Source: Mucilaginibacter sp. PAMB04168 (lineage in GTDB: Bacteria > Bacteroidota > Bacteroidia > Sphingobacteriales > Sphingobacteriaceae). From it: a stretch of DNA of 64,000 nt. The notes beneath the pieces are model-generated. The model was given only the letters and a program-made list of their open reading frames with translations. It was not told the DNA's origin and searched no databases. The position numbers and the translations under genes were made by a program. Below are positions 1 to 9,110 of the stretch, in pieces. The stretch's first letter is position 1; each line of letters starts with the position of its first letter. The stretch spans positions 868,001 to 932,000 of the forward strand of contig NZ_CP155079.2 in assembly GCF_039634365.2 (NCBI RefSeq). Reading direction: 5' to 3'.

Positions 1-2
1 CC

Positions 3-275
3 TTCGGTAACGCACAAATCTATGTCATGAACGATAGTGTTGAAACATACAAACTTCTTACCGATACCACCGTTAAGTCGCTTGGGTTTTATGAGCAGGA
101 TCAGAATCATCGGCAAGTATTGTATTACACGGCCGTAAAGCCCGGTTTGCTCTTGCTTAAGGGGAAGTTATATAATAATAACATAGAAGTTACCATGCGC
201 AAAATAGAATCGAAAGACTTTCTGCTCATGAACCGTGGCTTCCATTGGATAAATGAGTATCCGTTTAACCGGTAA
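3..275 (+). CDS. C-terminal part of a conserved protein cut by the window edge
   Basis: The reading frame is open from base 3, so the gene starts before the window; the internal ATG at 27 is probably not the real start. The visible 90 residues end in the motif NRGFHWINEYPFNR, which I associate with the soluble C-terminal region of DoxX-like membrane proteins of Bacteroidota; this is memory of the family, not a search. No membrane segment is visible in the part present. It ends 50 bases before the ATG of the downstream aminopeptidase, on the same strand. Confidence 0.55.
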   Translation, partial: FGNAQIYVMNDSVETYKLLTDTTVKSLGFYEQDQNHRQVLYYTAVKPGLLLLKGKLYNNNIEVTMRKIESKDFLLMNRGFHWINEYPFNR

Positions 276-324
276 GTTTTGTTTATTTGCATCAGCGGCC
301 TACCAACGGCACTTTTTCTTTAAA

Positions 325-1983
325 ATGAATACATCAATCAAAATATTTTTGCTGGCGCTAACCTCAGCTTTTATATCATTAACAGCCTCGGCACAGCTGC
401 TGCAAAAGAAGCCTGCCTATACCCGGGCCGATACTTTACGCGGTATGCTTACGCCGTTGCGCACCTGTTACGATATTAATTACTATCACCTTGATGTGAA
501 ATTCGATATAGATCAGCAGTACATTAGCGGCAGCACACAGTTTAAGTTCACATCAACACAGGCTTTTACCAAACTGCAATTTGATTTGTATGCCAACTTA
601 AAGGTAGATAAAGTAATATACGGCACGCAAGAACTGCCCTTTACCCGCGAGGAAAATGCCGTTTTTGTGACTTTCCCCAAGCCTGTTGCCAAAGGCAGCA
701 AAGATGAGTTTACTGTGTACTACTCGGGTAAGCCTACGGTAGCCAAGCGTGCGCCCTGGGATGGTGGCGTGGTGTTCACGCGCGATTCTACGGGTAAGCC
801 TTGGGTAGCTACGGCCTGCCAGGGGGCCGGTGCCAGTATTTGGTGGCCCACTAAAGACCACCAGGCCGACGAGGTGGACAGTATGCTCATTAGTATCAGT
901 GTACCAAAGAGGTTAAAAGATGTATCGAACGGCCGGTTGCGTAAAACTACAGAACTGCCCGGTGGCTACACCCGGTTCGACTGGTTTGTAGCTAATCCTA
1001 TTAATAATTATGATGTTACCGCCAACATAGGCGATTATACCCACTTTGATGATGTTTATAACGGCGAGAAAGGAAAACTAACACTGGATTACTGGGTGCT
1101 GCCTTATCACCTGGAACTGGCCAAAAAGCAGTTTGGCCGTGATGTGAAACCCATGCTTAAGGCATTTGAGAACTGGTTTGGCCCATACCCCTGGTATGAG
1201 GATGGGTACAAGCTGGTAGAAACCCCGCACCTGGGTATGGAGCACCAAAGCGCCGTAGCCTATGGCAATAAGTTTCGCAACGGTTACCTGGGGCGCGATT
1301 TGTCGGGCACGGGGCGTGGCTTAACTTGGGATTTTATCATCGTGCACGAAAGCGGGCATGAGTGGTTTGGCAACAATATCACCTCCAAAGACATTGCTGA
1401 TATGTGGATACACGAAAGCTTTACCAATTACTCCGAGTCGTTATTTATTGAAACTTATTACGGTAAGCAGGCCGGTTTGGAGTATATAGAGGGTCTTCGC
1501 AAAATCATACAAAACGATGAACCCGTTATTGGGCCGTACAATGTGAATAAAGAGGGCTCGGGCGATATGTATCCCAAAGGCGCTAACTTGCTGGGTACGG
1601 TGCGTGCTATTATCAGTGATGATGACAAATGGCGCAGTATTTTGCGCGGGTTGAACAAAACGTTCTATCACCAAACGGTTACCACCGAGCAAATTGTTAA
1701 CTATATTAGCCAGCAAGCCGGGCAAAATTTTACGCCCATTTTTGACCAATACCTGCGCTATACTAACATTCCCGAACTGAATTTAAAATACGAGAATAAC
1801 AAAGTATACGCCAAGTGGACGGCCGACGTAAAAGGCTTTACCATGCCCGTTAAGCTGCGTAAAAAAGGAGGTGAGTATTATCTGGTTAAATTAAATACCG
1901 AGTATGCACCTGTAAATATGCCTGGCTTAACCCAGGATAACCTGGAGGTGGATACGCAGGAGTTTTATATAAGGATGAAGTAG
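325..1983 (+). CDS. M1 family zinc aminopeptidase, exported
   Basis: A 552-residue secreted metallopeptidase predicted to remove N-terminal amino acids from peptides. The zinc site is complete: H341-E342-S-G-H345 and, 18 residues on, E364. The usual substrate-binding GAMEN motif is replaced by GMEHQ (about residue 310), a variant seen in some bacterial M1 proteins. I chose the ATG at 325 because it gives a clean signal peptide (hydrophobic residues 5-20, then TASAQ); the frame is open further upstream to 253, overlapping the previous gene, but that extension is not hydrophobic or conserved-looking. The C-terminal armadillo-like domain of long M1 enzymes is absent, as in short bacterial members. 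Acts in the periplasm or at the outer surface. Confidence 0.9.
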   Translation: MNTSIKIFLLALTSAFISLTASAQLLQKKPAYTRADTLRGMLTPLRTCYDINYYHLDVKFDIDQQYISGSTQFKFTSTQAFTKLQFDLYANLKVDKVIYGTQELPFTREENAVFVTFPKPVAKGSKDEFTVYYSGKPTVAKRAPWDGGVVFTRDSTGKPWVATACQGAGASIWWPTKDHQADEVDSMLISISVPKRLKDVSNGRLRKTTELPGGYTRFDWFVANPINNYDVTANIGDYTHFDDVYNGEKGKLTLDYWVLPYHLELAKKQFGRDVKPMLKAFENWFGPYPWYEDGYKLVETPHLGMEHQSAVAYGNKFRNGYLGRDLSGTGRGLTWDFIIVHESGHEWFGNNITSKDIADMWIHESFTNYSESLFIETYYGKQAGLEYIEGLRKIIQNDEPVIGPYNVNKEGSGDMYPKGANLLGTVRAIISDDDKWRSILRGLNKTFYHQTVTTEQIVNYISQQAGQNFTPIFDQYLRYTNIPELNLKYENNKVYAKWTADVKGFTMPVKLRKKGGEYYLVKLNTEYAPVNMPGLTQDNLEVDTQEFYIRMK

Positions 1984-1991
1984 CAGCCTCT

Positions 1992-2017
1992 CCCAACCCC
2001 TCCCCGGGAGGGGTGGG
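1992..2017. terminator. GC-rich palindrome after the aminopeptidase gene
   Basis: CCCAACCCCTCCC is followed by the near-perfect complement GGGAGGGGTGGG and then TTT, nine bases after the aminopeptidase stop codon. It can form a strong stem with a one-base bulge. This CCCCTCCCCGGGAGGGG-type word recurs as an intergenic repeat in many Bacteroidota, so it may be a repeat that also works as a terminator. Confidence 0.55.
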
Positions 2018-2043
2018 TTTAATTACGGTATCAATAAAATCCC

Positions 2044-2128
2044 TGTCATCTCGAACGTAGTGAGATATCTTTTCGAACTGACAGGCTTATCGCTTTGAAA
2101 AGGTTTCTTGCCATGGCTCGAAATGACG
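2044..2128. repeat. Imperfect intergenic palindromic repeat, copy 1
   Basis: About 85 bp whose ends are GTCATCTCGA and TCGAAATGAC, an inverted repeat with one mismatch, with a further AGTGAGA word inside. The same architecture (TGTCAT..CGA..AGTGAGA and the complement) occurs at 13733-13817. I read both as copies of a dispersed palindromic element; the ends of this copy are conserved but the interior is degraded. Confidence 0.6.
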
Positions 2129-2183
2129 GCTTGATTTGGAATCTTCTATAAGGGCAGATTTAGAGGGCTAATTCCTAAATGCC

Positions 2184-2191
2184 TACATTTG
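2184..2191 (+). promoter_or_regulatory. Candidate -7 box for the GT39 gene
   Basis: TACATTTG matches the Bacteroidota -7 consensus TAnnTTTG and lies 21 bases before the ATG at 2213. I do not see a convincing -33 TTG at the right distance. Confidence 0.5.
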
Positions 2192-2212
2192 CCCTGATTA
2201 TTGGTTTAAAGC

Positions 2213-3928
2213 ATGTTTAATACTACCCTCAGTAAAAATACTTCTGCTAAATACATTACGTATTTTATACTGGGGTGGACGGTGCTTAACCTGCTGCAGG
2301 CTGCCACGCTGGGCATTCACTCCGATGAGGCTTACTACTGGATGTATTCCCGCTTTCTGGATTGGGGCTATTATGATCATCCGCCTATGGTGGCCTTGTT
2401 TATCCGGATGGGGGATGCCCTCATACCAAACGAACTAGGCTTGCGGTTAATGACCGTTATCAGCAGCAGTTTGTCGGCTTACTTATTGTGGTTAATAGCC
2501 CGCCGCTACCAGGCCGATGCACGGTGGTTTGTGATTTTATTTTGCGGTGTGTTTGCCTTTAATATTTACGGCTTTACCACCACTCCCGATGCGCCTTTGC
2601 TTTTATTCAGCGTTTTATTTTACTACGTATACCAACAATATTTAGAGAAAGACAGCTGGCCGCTGGCACTGCTGCTGGGTGTGGTTATAGCCCTGTTACT
2701 GTATAGCAAGTATCATGGCGTTTTATTGCTGTTTTTTACGCTGCTGGCCAACTTAAAAGTGTTAAAACGGTTAACGTTTTGGGTGATACCTGTGCTAACT
2801 GTATTGCTGTATTTGCCGCATATATTATGGCAGGTTAATCATGGTTATCCATCAGTTAACTATCACCTGTTCGAGCGTTCGTCAGCGGTGTATGAATTTT
2901 CGCGCACTTTACAATATATTCCGGCGCAGTTACTGATGGCTGGTCCGCTGGTTGGATGGCTGTTGTTCTATTACAGCTCGCGGGTAAAAGTTAAAGATGC
3001 TTTTATACGCTGCCTGGTGTTTAATGCGGCAGGTATGTTTATCTTCTTTTGGCTCAATACCGCCAAAGGCAACGTACAACCCCACTGGACGCTTATTGGC
3101 TTTGTGCCTTTACTGCTGCTGGTACTCATCAAGCTTAAACAAACCATTGTACAGCCGGTATGGGCGTATCGCCTGGCGTTTATTAATGCAGCCATCATTA
3201 TACTATTCAGGGTGATGCTTATAGCCGGAGTGCCGTTCGTGAAAAACCTGCCCACCGTAAAAAATTATTTTTACCACGATGAATGGGCAGCTCACATCAA
3301 ACAAAAAGCTGGAAATAATTATGTGATTATGCCGTTAGGCTTCCAACCGGCGTCTAAATACAATTACTATACCCGCAGCCTTAAAGGCTTTTCGTATGAT
3401 GTATTTGACTACCGCCGTACACAGTACGAGCTGTGGCCCATTGAAGATAGCCTACAGCATAAAAAAGCCTATTACCTGGTTACCTACCCGCTGCATGGAC
3501 CGGGAGTAGATAGTATAAACACCAAGCTTGGCATGTGGTACGGCAAGTGGGTAAACAATGTGCGCACGTATCAAAAAATCGATATCCTGTCTGACCGGTA
3601 CAAAGTTACCGCCAGGCCCGGGGAAGCGGTAACTTTTAAGCTGCAACTGGTTAATCCGTATAGCTATACGGTAAACTTTGGCGGTATTCGGCAAAAAAAT
3701 AGCACCGTATTACGTGCCTGTTTTTATGAGGGCGAAGAGCAGGCCATATTAAGAAGAGCCGAACCAAGCTTTAATCAATTAATCATCCCCTCACACCAAA
3801 AGGCTAACTATACCCTCACCGTTAAGGCGCCTAATGTCAAAGGAAAGTATGATTTGATCTTTTCTATCCGTACCACGCCTTTTCCAGGGGGGCGTAACAG
3901 CCGTATTGTTACTTTTACCGTTCAATAA
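2213..3928 (+). CDS. GT39-type integral membrane glycosyltransferase
   Basis: A 571-residue polytopic membrane protein of the ArnT/PMT superfamily, which moves sugars from polyprenyl-phosphate donors to lipid or protein acceptors on the outer face of the inner membrane. The first periplasmic loop carries the family's acidic pair (HSDEAYYW, D38-E39) and WGYYDHPPM at 51-59. About ten hydrophobic segments follow up to residue 350, then a soluble C-terminal domain of some 200 residues. The acceptor cannot be told from sequence. The next gene starts 13 bases after the stop, so the two are probably one transcript. Confidence 0.85.
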   Translation: MFNTTLSKNTSAKYITYFILGWTVLNLLQAATLGIHSDEAYYWMYSRFLDWGYYDHPPMVALFIRMGDALIPNELGLRLMTVISSSLSAYLLWLIARRYQADARWFVILFCGVFAFNIYGFTTTPDAPLLLFSVLFYYVYQQYLEKDSWPLALLLGVVIALLLYSKYHGVLLLFFTLLANLKVLKRLTFWVIPVLTVLLYLPHILWQVNHGYPSVNYHLFERSSAVYEFSRTLQYIPAQLLMAGPLVGWLLFYYSSRVKVKDAFIRCLVFNAAGMFIFFWLNTAKGNVQPHWTLIGFVPLLLLVLIKLKQTIVQPVWAYRLAFINAAIIILFRVMLIAGVPFVKNLPTVKNYFYHDEWAAHIKQKAGNNYVIMPLGFQPASKYNYYTRSLKGFSYDVFDYRRTQYELWPIEDSLQHKKAYYLVTYPLHGPGVDSINTKLGMWYGKWVNNVRTYQKIDILSDRYKVTARPGEAVTFKLQLVNPYSYTVNFGGIRQKNSTVLRACFYEGEEQAILRRAEPSFNQLIIPSHQKANYTLTVKAPNVKGKYDLIFSIRTTPFPGGRNSRIVTFTVQ

Positions 3929-3941
3929 CTTATCCACTTAA

Positions 3942-4979
3942 ATGAATAAAAAGTTTTACTTCGTTATCTTTTGCTTACTGCTTGCCCGCCTTGCGCAGGC
4001 GCAGCAAAGTTTAGATATTCATTTCAACGGCCTCGGCTTTTTAGATAACCGCGAATACCAGGCCTACACCGAGCGCTCGCGCACTTACTCGGGCACCCGT
4101 TTAGCGCTGGATCTGGGCCTTAACATGGATAGCCTTAACCATTTTATAGTGGGTATAAACGGTATACATGAGTTTGGCGCCAAGCCTTACTTTTTAAAAG
4201 TGGATCCGGTGGCCTATTACAAATTTGAAAGCAGCAAATGGTTGTTCAATGCCGGTATGTTTCCGCGGGCGGGGTTGCTTACTAACTATCCACGCGCTAT
4301 ACTTAATGATACCCTGATGTATTATCGTCCTAATGTAGAAGGGTTGTTAACCCGCTACCAGGGTGCGCATGGCAATATTACTTTATGGCTTGATTGGGTA
4401 AGCCGCCAAACCAATACCGATAGGGAGCAGTTTCTGTTTGGTGCATCGGGTAAGTATTTGCCTAACCAGTTAGGGCCGCTGTATGCCTCTTACTACTTTA
4501 TGTTATTACATGATGCCGGAGCGGTTGTTACCGTGCCAAACGATCATATACGCGATAACGGTGCGGCGCAGGTAAGATTGGGCTACAACTTTGGCAAACA
4601 CACAATGTTCGATTCGCTTTCTGTTGAAGTGGGCGGCATGATGTCGCTGGAGCGGGTGCGTACCGGCGAGGGTGGTGGCTGGAGAAAGCCTTTGGGCTTG
4701 GTGGCCAGTGCCTATGCCAGCTTTGGGCGTTTTGCCTTGTTTGATGAATTTTATAAAGGTGATGGTCATCACGTAACCTACGGCGATGCCTTTTATGAAA
4801 AGAAAATATACAACCGCCTGGATATTATCTATACGCCGTTTTTATTTAAGCATGTAAAAGGTCAGTTCATCCTGAGTTTACACCAATCGCCGGCGCATTT
4901 GAATGATAATCAGGAAGCCTTTAGAATTGTATATGACCTGGGGCGGAAAAACCTGGTCAGATTTAAGGATGACAACTAA
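3942..4979 (+). CDS. Exported protein of unknown function, possible outer-membrane barrel
   Basis: 345 residues starting with a clear signal peptide (residues 1-20, ending ARLAQAQQ). The mature part is rich in alternating aromatic/polar stretches and glycines, as in beta-strand outer-membrane or periplasmic proteins, but I recognise no family motif. It follows the glycosyltransferase gene by 13 bases and is probably co-transcribed, so it may work with the glycan that enzyme builds; that is inference from position only. Confidence 0.6.
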   Translation: MNKKFYFVIFCLLLARLAQAQQSLDIHFNGLGFLDNREYQAYTERSRTYSGTRLALDLGLNMDSLNHFIVGINGIHEFGAKPYFLKVDPVAYYKFESSKWLFNAGMFPRAGLLTNYPRAILNDTLMYYRPNVEGLLTRYQGAHGNITLWLDWVSRQTNTDREQFLFGASGKYLPNQLGPLYASYYFMLLHDAGAVVTVPNDHIRDNGAAQVRLGYNFGKHTMFDSLSVEVGGMMSLERVRTGEGGGWRKPLGLVASAYASFGRFALFDEFYKGDGHHVTYGDAFYEKKIYNRLDIIYTPFLFKHVKGQFILSLHQSPAHLNDNQEAFRIVYDLGRKNLVRFKDDN

Positions 4980-4995
4980 CTAAGTAGATATACCT

Positions 4996-5268
4996 ATGGA
5001 AACTCCCAAAGTTTGTGAACACCTGGCCGCAATAAAAGAGGTTAAAGTGGCAGCTAAGCACGTTTGTGAAGAATGCGTTAAACAAGGCGATACCTGGCTG
5101 CACTTGCGTACCTGCCAAACCTGCGGCGTAACCCTTTGCTGTGATTCATCGCCCAATAAGCACATGACGCAGCATTTTCACCAAACACAGCACCCGGTGG
5201 TATCATCGGCAGAGCAGCATGAATGGTGGCTGTGGTGTTATGTAGATGAAGACTTTGTGGAGTATTAG
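4996..5268 (+). CDS. UBP-type zinc finger protein
   Basis: A 90-residue protein that is almost entirely one UBP-type zinc finger. The metal ligands are visible: C7/H9, C24/C27, C40/C43, C48, and H56/H60/H66 near the end of the fold, closing with WWLWCYVDEDF. In eukaryotes this fold binds the C-terminus of free ubiquitin; in bacteria stand-alone copies are common and uncharacterised. It starts 16 bases after the preceding exported-protein gene. Confidence 0.8.
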   Translation: METPKVCEHLAAIKEVKVAAKHVCEECVKQGDTWLHLRTCQTCGVTLCCDSSPNKHMTQHFHQTQHPVVSSAEQHEWWLWCYVDEDFVEY

Positions 5269-5348
5269 CCTGCAGGCACTGCTGATCTATAGAAAAATAA
5301 GCGGCAGAAATAAATGTTAAAACAACGCTTCCTGCTAATCTTTACCAA

Positions 5349-5385
5349 AATATTACCCGTAATATAGCGGGTAATATTACCTTTG
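5349..5385 (+). promoter_or_regulatory. lpdA promoter with overlapping inverted repeat
   Basis: A perfect 11-bp inverted repeat AATATTACCCG / CGGGTAATATT (5349-5359 and 5368-5378, 8-bp spacer) runs straight into TACCTTTG (5378-5385), a match to the TAnnTTTG -7 box. The ATG of lpdA is 25 bases further on. The dyad covers the space where RNA polymerase would sit, so it reads as an operator for a dimeric repressor. Confidence 0.6.
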
Positions 5386-5410
5386 AACAACAACAAAATA
5401 CATTACTGTT

Positions 5411-6814
5411 ATGCAATATGATGTTATCGTTATAGGTTCGGGCCCGGGTGGTTATGTGGCTGCCATACGTGCTGCCCAACTGGGTTTAAAAACGGCCTGT
5501 ATTGAAAAGTACAGCACTTTTGGCGGTACTTGCCTAAACGTAGGCTGTATCCCGTCAAAAGCCCTGCTCGACTCGAGCGAGCACTACCACAATGCGGCGC
5601 ACACTTTTAAAACCCACGGTATTAACCTGGATAACTTAAGCGTTGATTTTGCCCAGATGGTAAACCGCAAAAATGAAGTAGTTGCACAAACTACCGGCGG
5701 TATCTCCTTCCTGTTCAAAAAGAATAAAATTACCTCTTACCAGGGTATGGGTTCTTTTAAAGACAAAAATACCATTGTTATTAAGAAAGATGACGGCAGT
5801 GAAGAAATCATTACCGGTAAAAGTGTAATTATAGCCACCGGCTCAAAACCATCGAGCCTGCCGTTTTTGCCTATCGATAAAAAACGCATCATCACCTCAA
5901 CCGAGGCTTTAAACCTGCCCGAAGTACCTAAGCACCTGGTGCTGATTGGCGGCGGTGTTATTGGTTTGGAATTAGGCTCGGTATATGCCCGTTTAGGCGC
6001 CAAGGTATCTGTGGTTGAATACATGGATGCTATCATTCCAACTATGGATAAGCAACTGGGTAAAGAACTGCAAAAAAGCCTGCAAAAGCTGGGTATGGAG
6101 TTTTACCTGGGTCACAAAGTTACCGGTGCATCGGTAGAGGGTGAAGAAGTTACCGTAACTTTTGATACCCCTAAAGGCGAAAAGAAAGAGCTGAAAGGCG
6201 ATTACTGCCTGGTTGCCGTTGGCCGTGTGGCTTATACCGACAGCTTGGGCCTGGAAAATATTGGTATAACTGTAGAAGAGCGCGGTCGTAAAATTGCGGT
6301 TGACGAGCATCTGGAAACCTCTGTAAAAGGCGTTTATGCCATTGGCGACGTGATACGCGGTGCTATGCTGGCCCACAAGGCTGAGGATGAAGGTACATTT
6401 GTAGCCGAAATTATTGCCGGCCAAAAACCGCACATCAACTACAACCTGATACCAGGTGTGGTTTATACTTGGCCCGAGGTGGCAAGCGTAGGCCAAACCG
6501 AGGAGCAACTGAAAGAAAAAGGTGTTAAATATAAATCAGGCTCATTCCCATTCAAAGCCAGCGGCCGGGCACGTGCCAGTATGGATATTGATGGTTTTGT
6601 TAAAGTACTGGCCGATGCCGCTACCGACGAGATATTGGGCATGCACATGATTGGTCCGCGTGCGGCCGATATGATAGCCGAAGGCGTAGTAGCCATGGAG
6701 TTCCGTGCCAGTGCCGAGGATGTAACCCGCATGAGCCATGCGCACCCAACCTACACCGAAGCCATCCGCGAAGCCTGCTTAGCCGCTACCGAAAACCGGG
6801 CTATACATATTTAG
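5411..6814 (+). CDS. lpdA: Dihydrolipoyl dehydrogenase (E3)
   Basis: 467 residues, the usual E3 length. It reoxidises dihydrolipoamide of the pyruvate, 2-oxoglutarate and branched-chain dehydrogenase complexes with NAD+. Visible motifs: N-terminal FAD-binding GSGPGGYVAA, redox disulfide in GGTCLNVGCIPSK, the NAD-binding GGGVIGLELGSVYARLG, the FAD-contacting VYAIGDV, and the C-terminal active-site HAHPTYTE. No E1/E2 genes are next to it. It has its own promoter and a strong terminator, so it is probably monocistronic. Confidence 0.97.
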   Translation: MQYDVIVIGSGPGGYVAAIRAAQLGLKTACIEKYSTFGGTCLNVGCIPSKALLDSSEHYHNAAHTFKTHGINLDNLSVDFAQMVNRKNEVVAQTTGGISFLFKKNKITSYQGMGSFKDKNTIVIKKDDGSEEIITGKSVIIATGSKPSSLPFLPIDKKRIITSTEALNLPEVPKHLVLIGGGVIGLELGSVYARLGAKVSVVEYMDAIIPTMDKQLGKELQKSLQKLGMEFYLGHKVTGASVEGEEVTVTFDTPKGEKKELKGDYCLVAVGRVAYTDSLGLENIGITVEERGRKIAVDEHLETSVKGVYAIGDVIRGAMLAHKAEDEGTFVAEIIAGQKPHINYNLIPGVVYTWPEVASVGQTEEQLKEKGVKYKSGSFPFKASGRARASMDIDGFVKVLADAATDEILGMHMIGPRAADMIAEGVVAMEFRASAEDVTRMSHAHPTYTEAIREACLAATENRAIHI

Positions 6815-6864
6815 TGAATAGTTATTGGGGATTAAGTTATTAGAACCCAATTTTAATAATATAG

Positions 6865-6894
6865 AGGTTGCAGGTTTGTACTGCAACCTTTTTT
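6865..6894 (+). terminator. Rho-independent terminator of lpdA
   Basis: A perfect 9-bp stem AGGTTGCAG / CTGCAACCT with a 7-base loop is followed by a run of T, 51 bases after the lpdA stop codon. Confidence 0.9.
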
Positions 6895-7022
6895 GTTGAT
6901 GGATGTTTGTTGAATTAAGATAGAGGCTGGTGTTTGGAGATTGTTACCATCGTGAGCAAACCCATCAGCAATGACAGCTTTTTTTAGCTCAAAAATACTC
7001 CGTTCTATTAAGACAGATATAC

Positions 7023-7463
7023 ATGACCACCATTCTTTCCATAATCATCGTCCTCTTAACCATAGCCGCTATGGAAGCCTTATCCTGGTTTATACATAAA
7101 TACCTGTTTCATGGGCCGCTTTGGTTTATACATAAAACCCACCACCAGGAACGCCACGGCTGGTTTGAGCTAAACGATGTTTTTAGTATGGGCTTTGCAG
7201 CCTTATCTTTATGGCTGATGTGGGAAGGACACCGGACGTTCGACTACCGCTTTTGGATAGGTATAGGCATAAGTGTGTACGGCATGATCTATTTTATCTT
7301 TCACGACTGGTTTATACATAATCGCTTTAAGTCATTTAGAACAACTAATAAATATTTGCTGAGCATCCGCCGTGCTCATAAGATTCATCATAAATCGACA
7401 GAGAAAAACCCATCAGAAGAATTTGGTTTACTGGTGGCAAGTAAGAAATATTTCAGAAGGTAG
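7023..7463 (+). CDS. crtZ: Beta-carotene hydroxylase, fatty acid hydroxylase superfamily
   Basis: A 146-residue membrane di-iron hydroxylase that adds 3-hydroxyl groups to the beta-rings of carotene to give zeaxanthin. The histidine ligands are all present: H25xxxxH30, H37xxHH41, HERHG-type box around 41-45, FHDWFIH near 100 and AHKIHH near 120. Four hydrophobic segments fit the CrtZ topology. It stands apart from the crtI/crtB cluster, 2.4 kb upstream of the 3' end of crtI, but gives the last step of the same pathway. Confidence 0.87.
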   Translation: MTTILSIIIVLLTIAAMEALSWFIHKYLFHGPLWFIHKTHHQERHGWFELNDVFSMGFAALSLWLMWEGHRTFDYRFWIGIGISVYGMIYFIFHDWFIHNRFKSFRTTNKYLLSIRRAHKIHHKSTEKNPSEEFGLLVASKKYFRR

Positions 7464-7798
7464 GTTGTTGATGGGTTTCTATTTAATGGCTCTATAGTAT
7501 ATTGCCTTATAAGTTGGTCATCTTCATAGACCTTGATTTTGGGAACGGTTGGCTGAAACTTCATAATGCCTTCTGATCGCTCACTTTTCTTTCTAATGTA
7601 CTGGCTGAATGGATGAATATACATTCACCTACAATATTGATTCGTTTTAGAGATAGCATTAAAGAAGGTATTTAGTACTTGATTTAACAAATTTAAATAA
7701 ATCACCTATATGATTATGAGGTTGTTTATCATGCAATGATGGAGGTCTAATCAAGATAAAATTCCGAAATTCGCCCTCCGACATCCGATATCAAAACT
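7464..7798. other. Gene-free spacer between crtZ and murB
   Basis: 335 bases without a credible gene. A minus-strand open frame (7388-7624) overlaps the end of crtZ and shows no recognisable features, so I treat it as chance. I see no strong hairpin, tRNA or clear TAnnTTTG box for murB. Confidence 0.5.
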
Positions 7799-8818
7799 AT
7801 GCTGCACATTCAGGAAAACGTTTCGCTTAAAAAATTTAACACTTTTGGTATTGAGGCCCTGGCCCGGTATTTTGTGGAAATTAACCACGAGCAGGATCTG
7901 GTTGAATTATTTAGCGATAACCGTTGGCTTACAGTTGAACGCCTTGTGATGGGCGGCGGCAGCAATATGTTGCTCGTAAACGATTTTAGCGGACTTGTTA
8001 TTCGCCTGAACATACAAGGCATTACCCAGCAAACCGAAGGTGATACCGTTTTTGTAGAAACTGGTGCCGGCGAGGTGTGGAACGACCTGGTAATGTATTG
8101 TGTAGAGCGTGGCTTTGCCGGCATGGAAAACCTGAGTTTGATACCAGGCTCGGTAGGTGCATCGCCTATTCAAAATATTGGTGCATACGGGGTGGAGTTA
8201 AAGGATGTATTTGAAAGCTGTAGGGCCTTTGAGATTGTGACCGGGCAGTTTAAGACATTCGGTAAAGAAGACTGCCAATTTGGTTACCGCGAGAGTGTAT
8301 TTAAATCGGCCCTCAGGGGGCAGTATATCATCACTTCGGTAAAGTTCAAGCTGTCGCTCACGCCTCAATTAAATATAAGCTATGGAGCCATTGAGCAGGA
8401 GCTGGCTAACCGTGGAATCACACAACCAACTATTAAAGACGTATCGCAGGTGGTATCGGCCATACGGGTTTCTAAACTGCCCGACCCGTCTACTATTGGC
8501 AATTCCGGAAGCTTCTTTAAAAATCCGGTTATTCCGGCAGCACAATTCCAAAAATTATACGAACAACATCCGGCTGTTTCCTACTACCCCGCAGGAGAAG
8601 GCTTTGTGAAACTGGCAGCCGGCTGGCTCATTGAGCAGTGTGGCTGGAAAGGCAAAGCCATTGGCCATACCGGAACCTGGAAGAATCAGGCCCTGGTATT
8701 AGTTAACCACGGTGGTGCTACAGGTAAAGAAGTGTATGATCTGTCGTCGCAAATCATAGACAGTGTGTATACCAGGTTTGGTGTAATGCTGGAGCGCGAA
8801 GTGAACATTATTCAGTAA
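7799..8818 (+). CDS. murB: UDP-N-acetylenolpyruvoylglucosamine reductase
   Basis: A 339-residue cytoplasmic FAD enzyme that reduces UDP-GlcNAc-enolpyruvate to UDP-MurNAc with NADPH, the second committed step of peptidoglycan synthesis. Visible family motifs: NTFGIEALA at the N-terminus, the FAD-binding GGGSNMLL, ENLSLIPGSVGASPIQNIGAYG, the substrate YRESVFK, the catalytic serine in GNSGSFFKNP, and the late catalytic glutamate in MLEREVN. The inserted segment between the FAD and substrate regions fits type I MurB. Confidence 0.96.
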   Translation: MLHIQENVSLKKFNTFGIEALARYFVEINHEQDLVELFSDNRWLTVERLVMGGGSNMLLVNDFSGLVIRLNIQGITQQTEGDTVFVETGAGEVWNDLVMYCVERGFAGMENLSLIPGSVGASPIQNIGAYGVELKDVFESCRAFEIVTGQFKTFGKEDCQFGYRESVFKSALRGQYIITSVKFKLSLTPQLNISYGAIEQELANRGITQPTIKDVSQVVSAIRVSKLPDPSTIGNSGSFFKNPVIPAAQFQKLYEQHPAVSYYPAGEGFVKLAAGWLIEQCGWKGKAIGHTGTWKNQALVLVNHGGATGKEVYDLSSQIIDSVYTRFGVMLEREVNIIQ

Positions 8819-9110
8819 ACCTTACACTTCTGTACCATTATTCCGAAAATCTAAACAATTCGTACAGTATTGTATTCAAACAAGAAGACAATGATTTGTA
8901 ACTAATAATTAAATTTTAGTCTAATTGTTTAATTGATGTTAAATAATTGTGTTACAGAAATTTAATGTTCTTGTTTTTGTTTTTAAAAAGCGCATTTTCT
9001 TTTAAATACGGCGGTTTATGAGCTTAGTAAACTAATTTGTTATTTGGCACCGGGCCAAAACGGTATCATGTTTGCCAATGTATCTGTACAAAACTTTAAC
9101 AGATAACAGA

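Noticed and set aside
598..861. Minus-strand open frame inside the aminopeptidase gene
   Set aside because: It lies fully within a gene whose plus frame carries a complete zinc site and signal peptide; the minus translation has no recognisable features.
5993..6508. 171-codon minus-strand frame inside lpdA
   Set aside because: Long only because of codon bias in lpdA; no motif, and lpdA is certain.
7388..7624. 78-codon minus-strand frame overlapping the end of crtZ
   Set aside because: It overlaps a conserved gene, has no start context or family resemblance, and its first part covers a plain AT-rich spacer.
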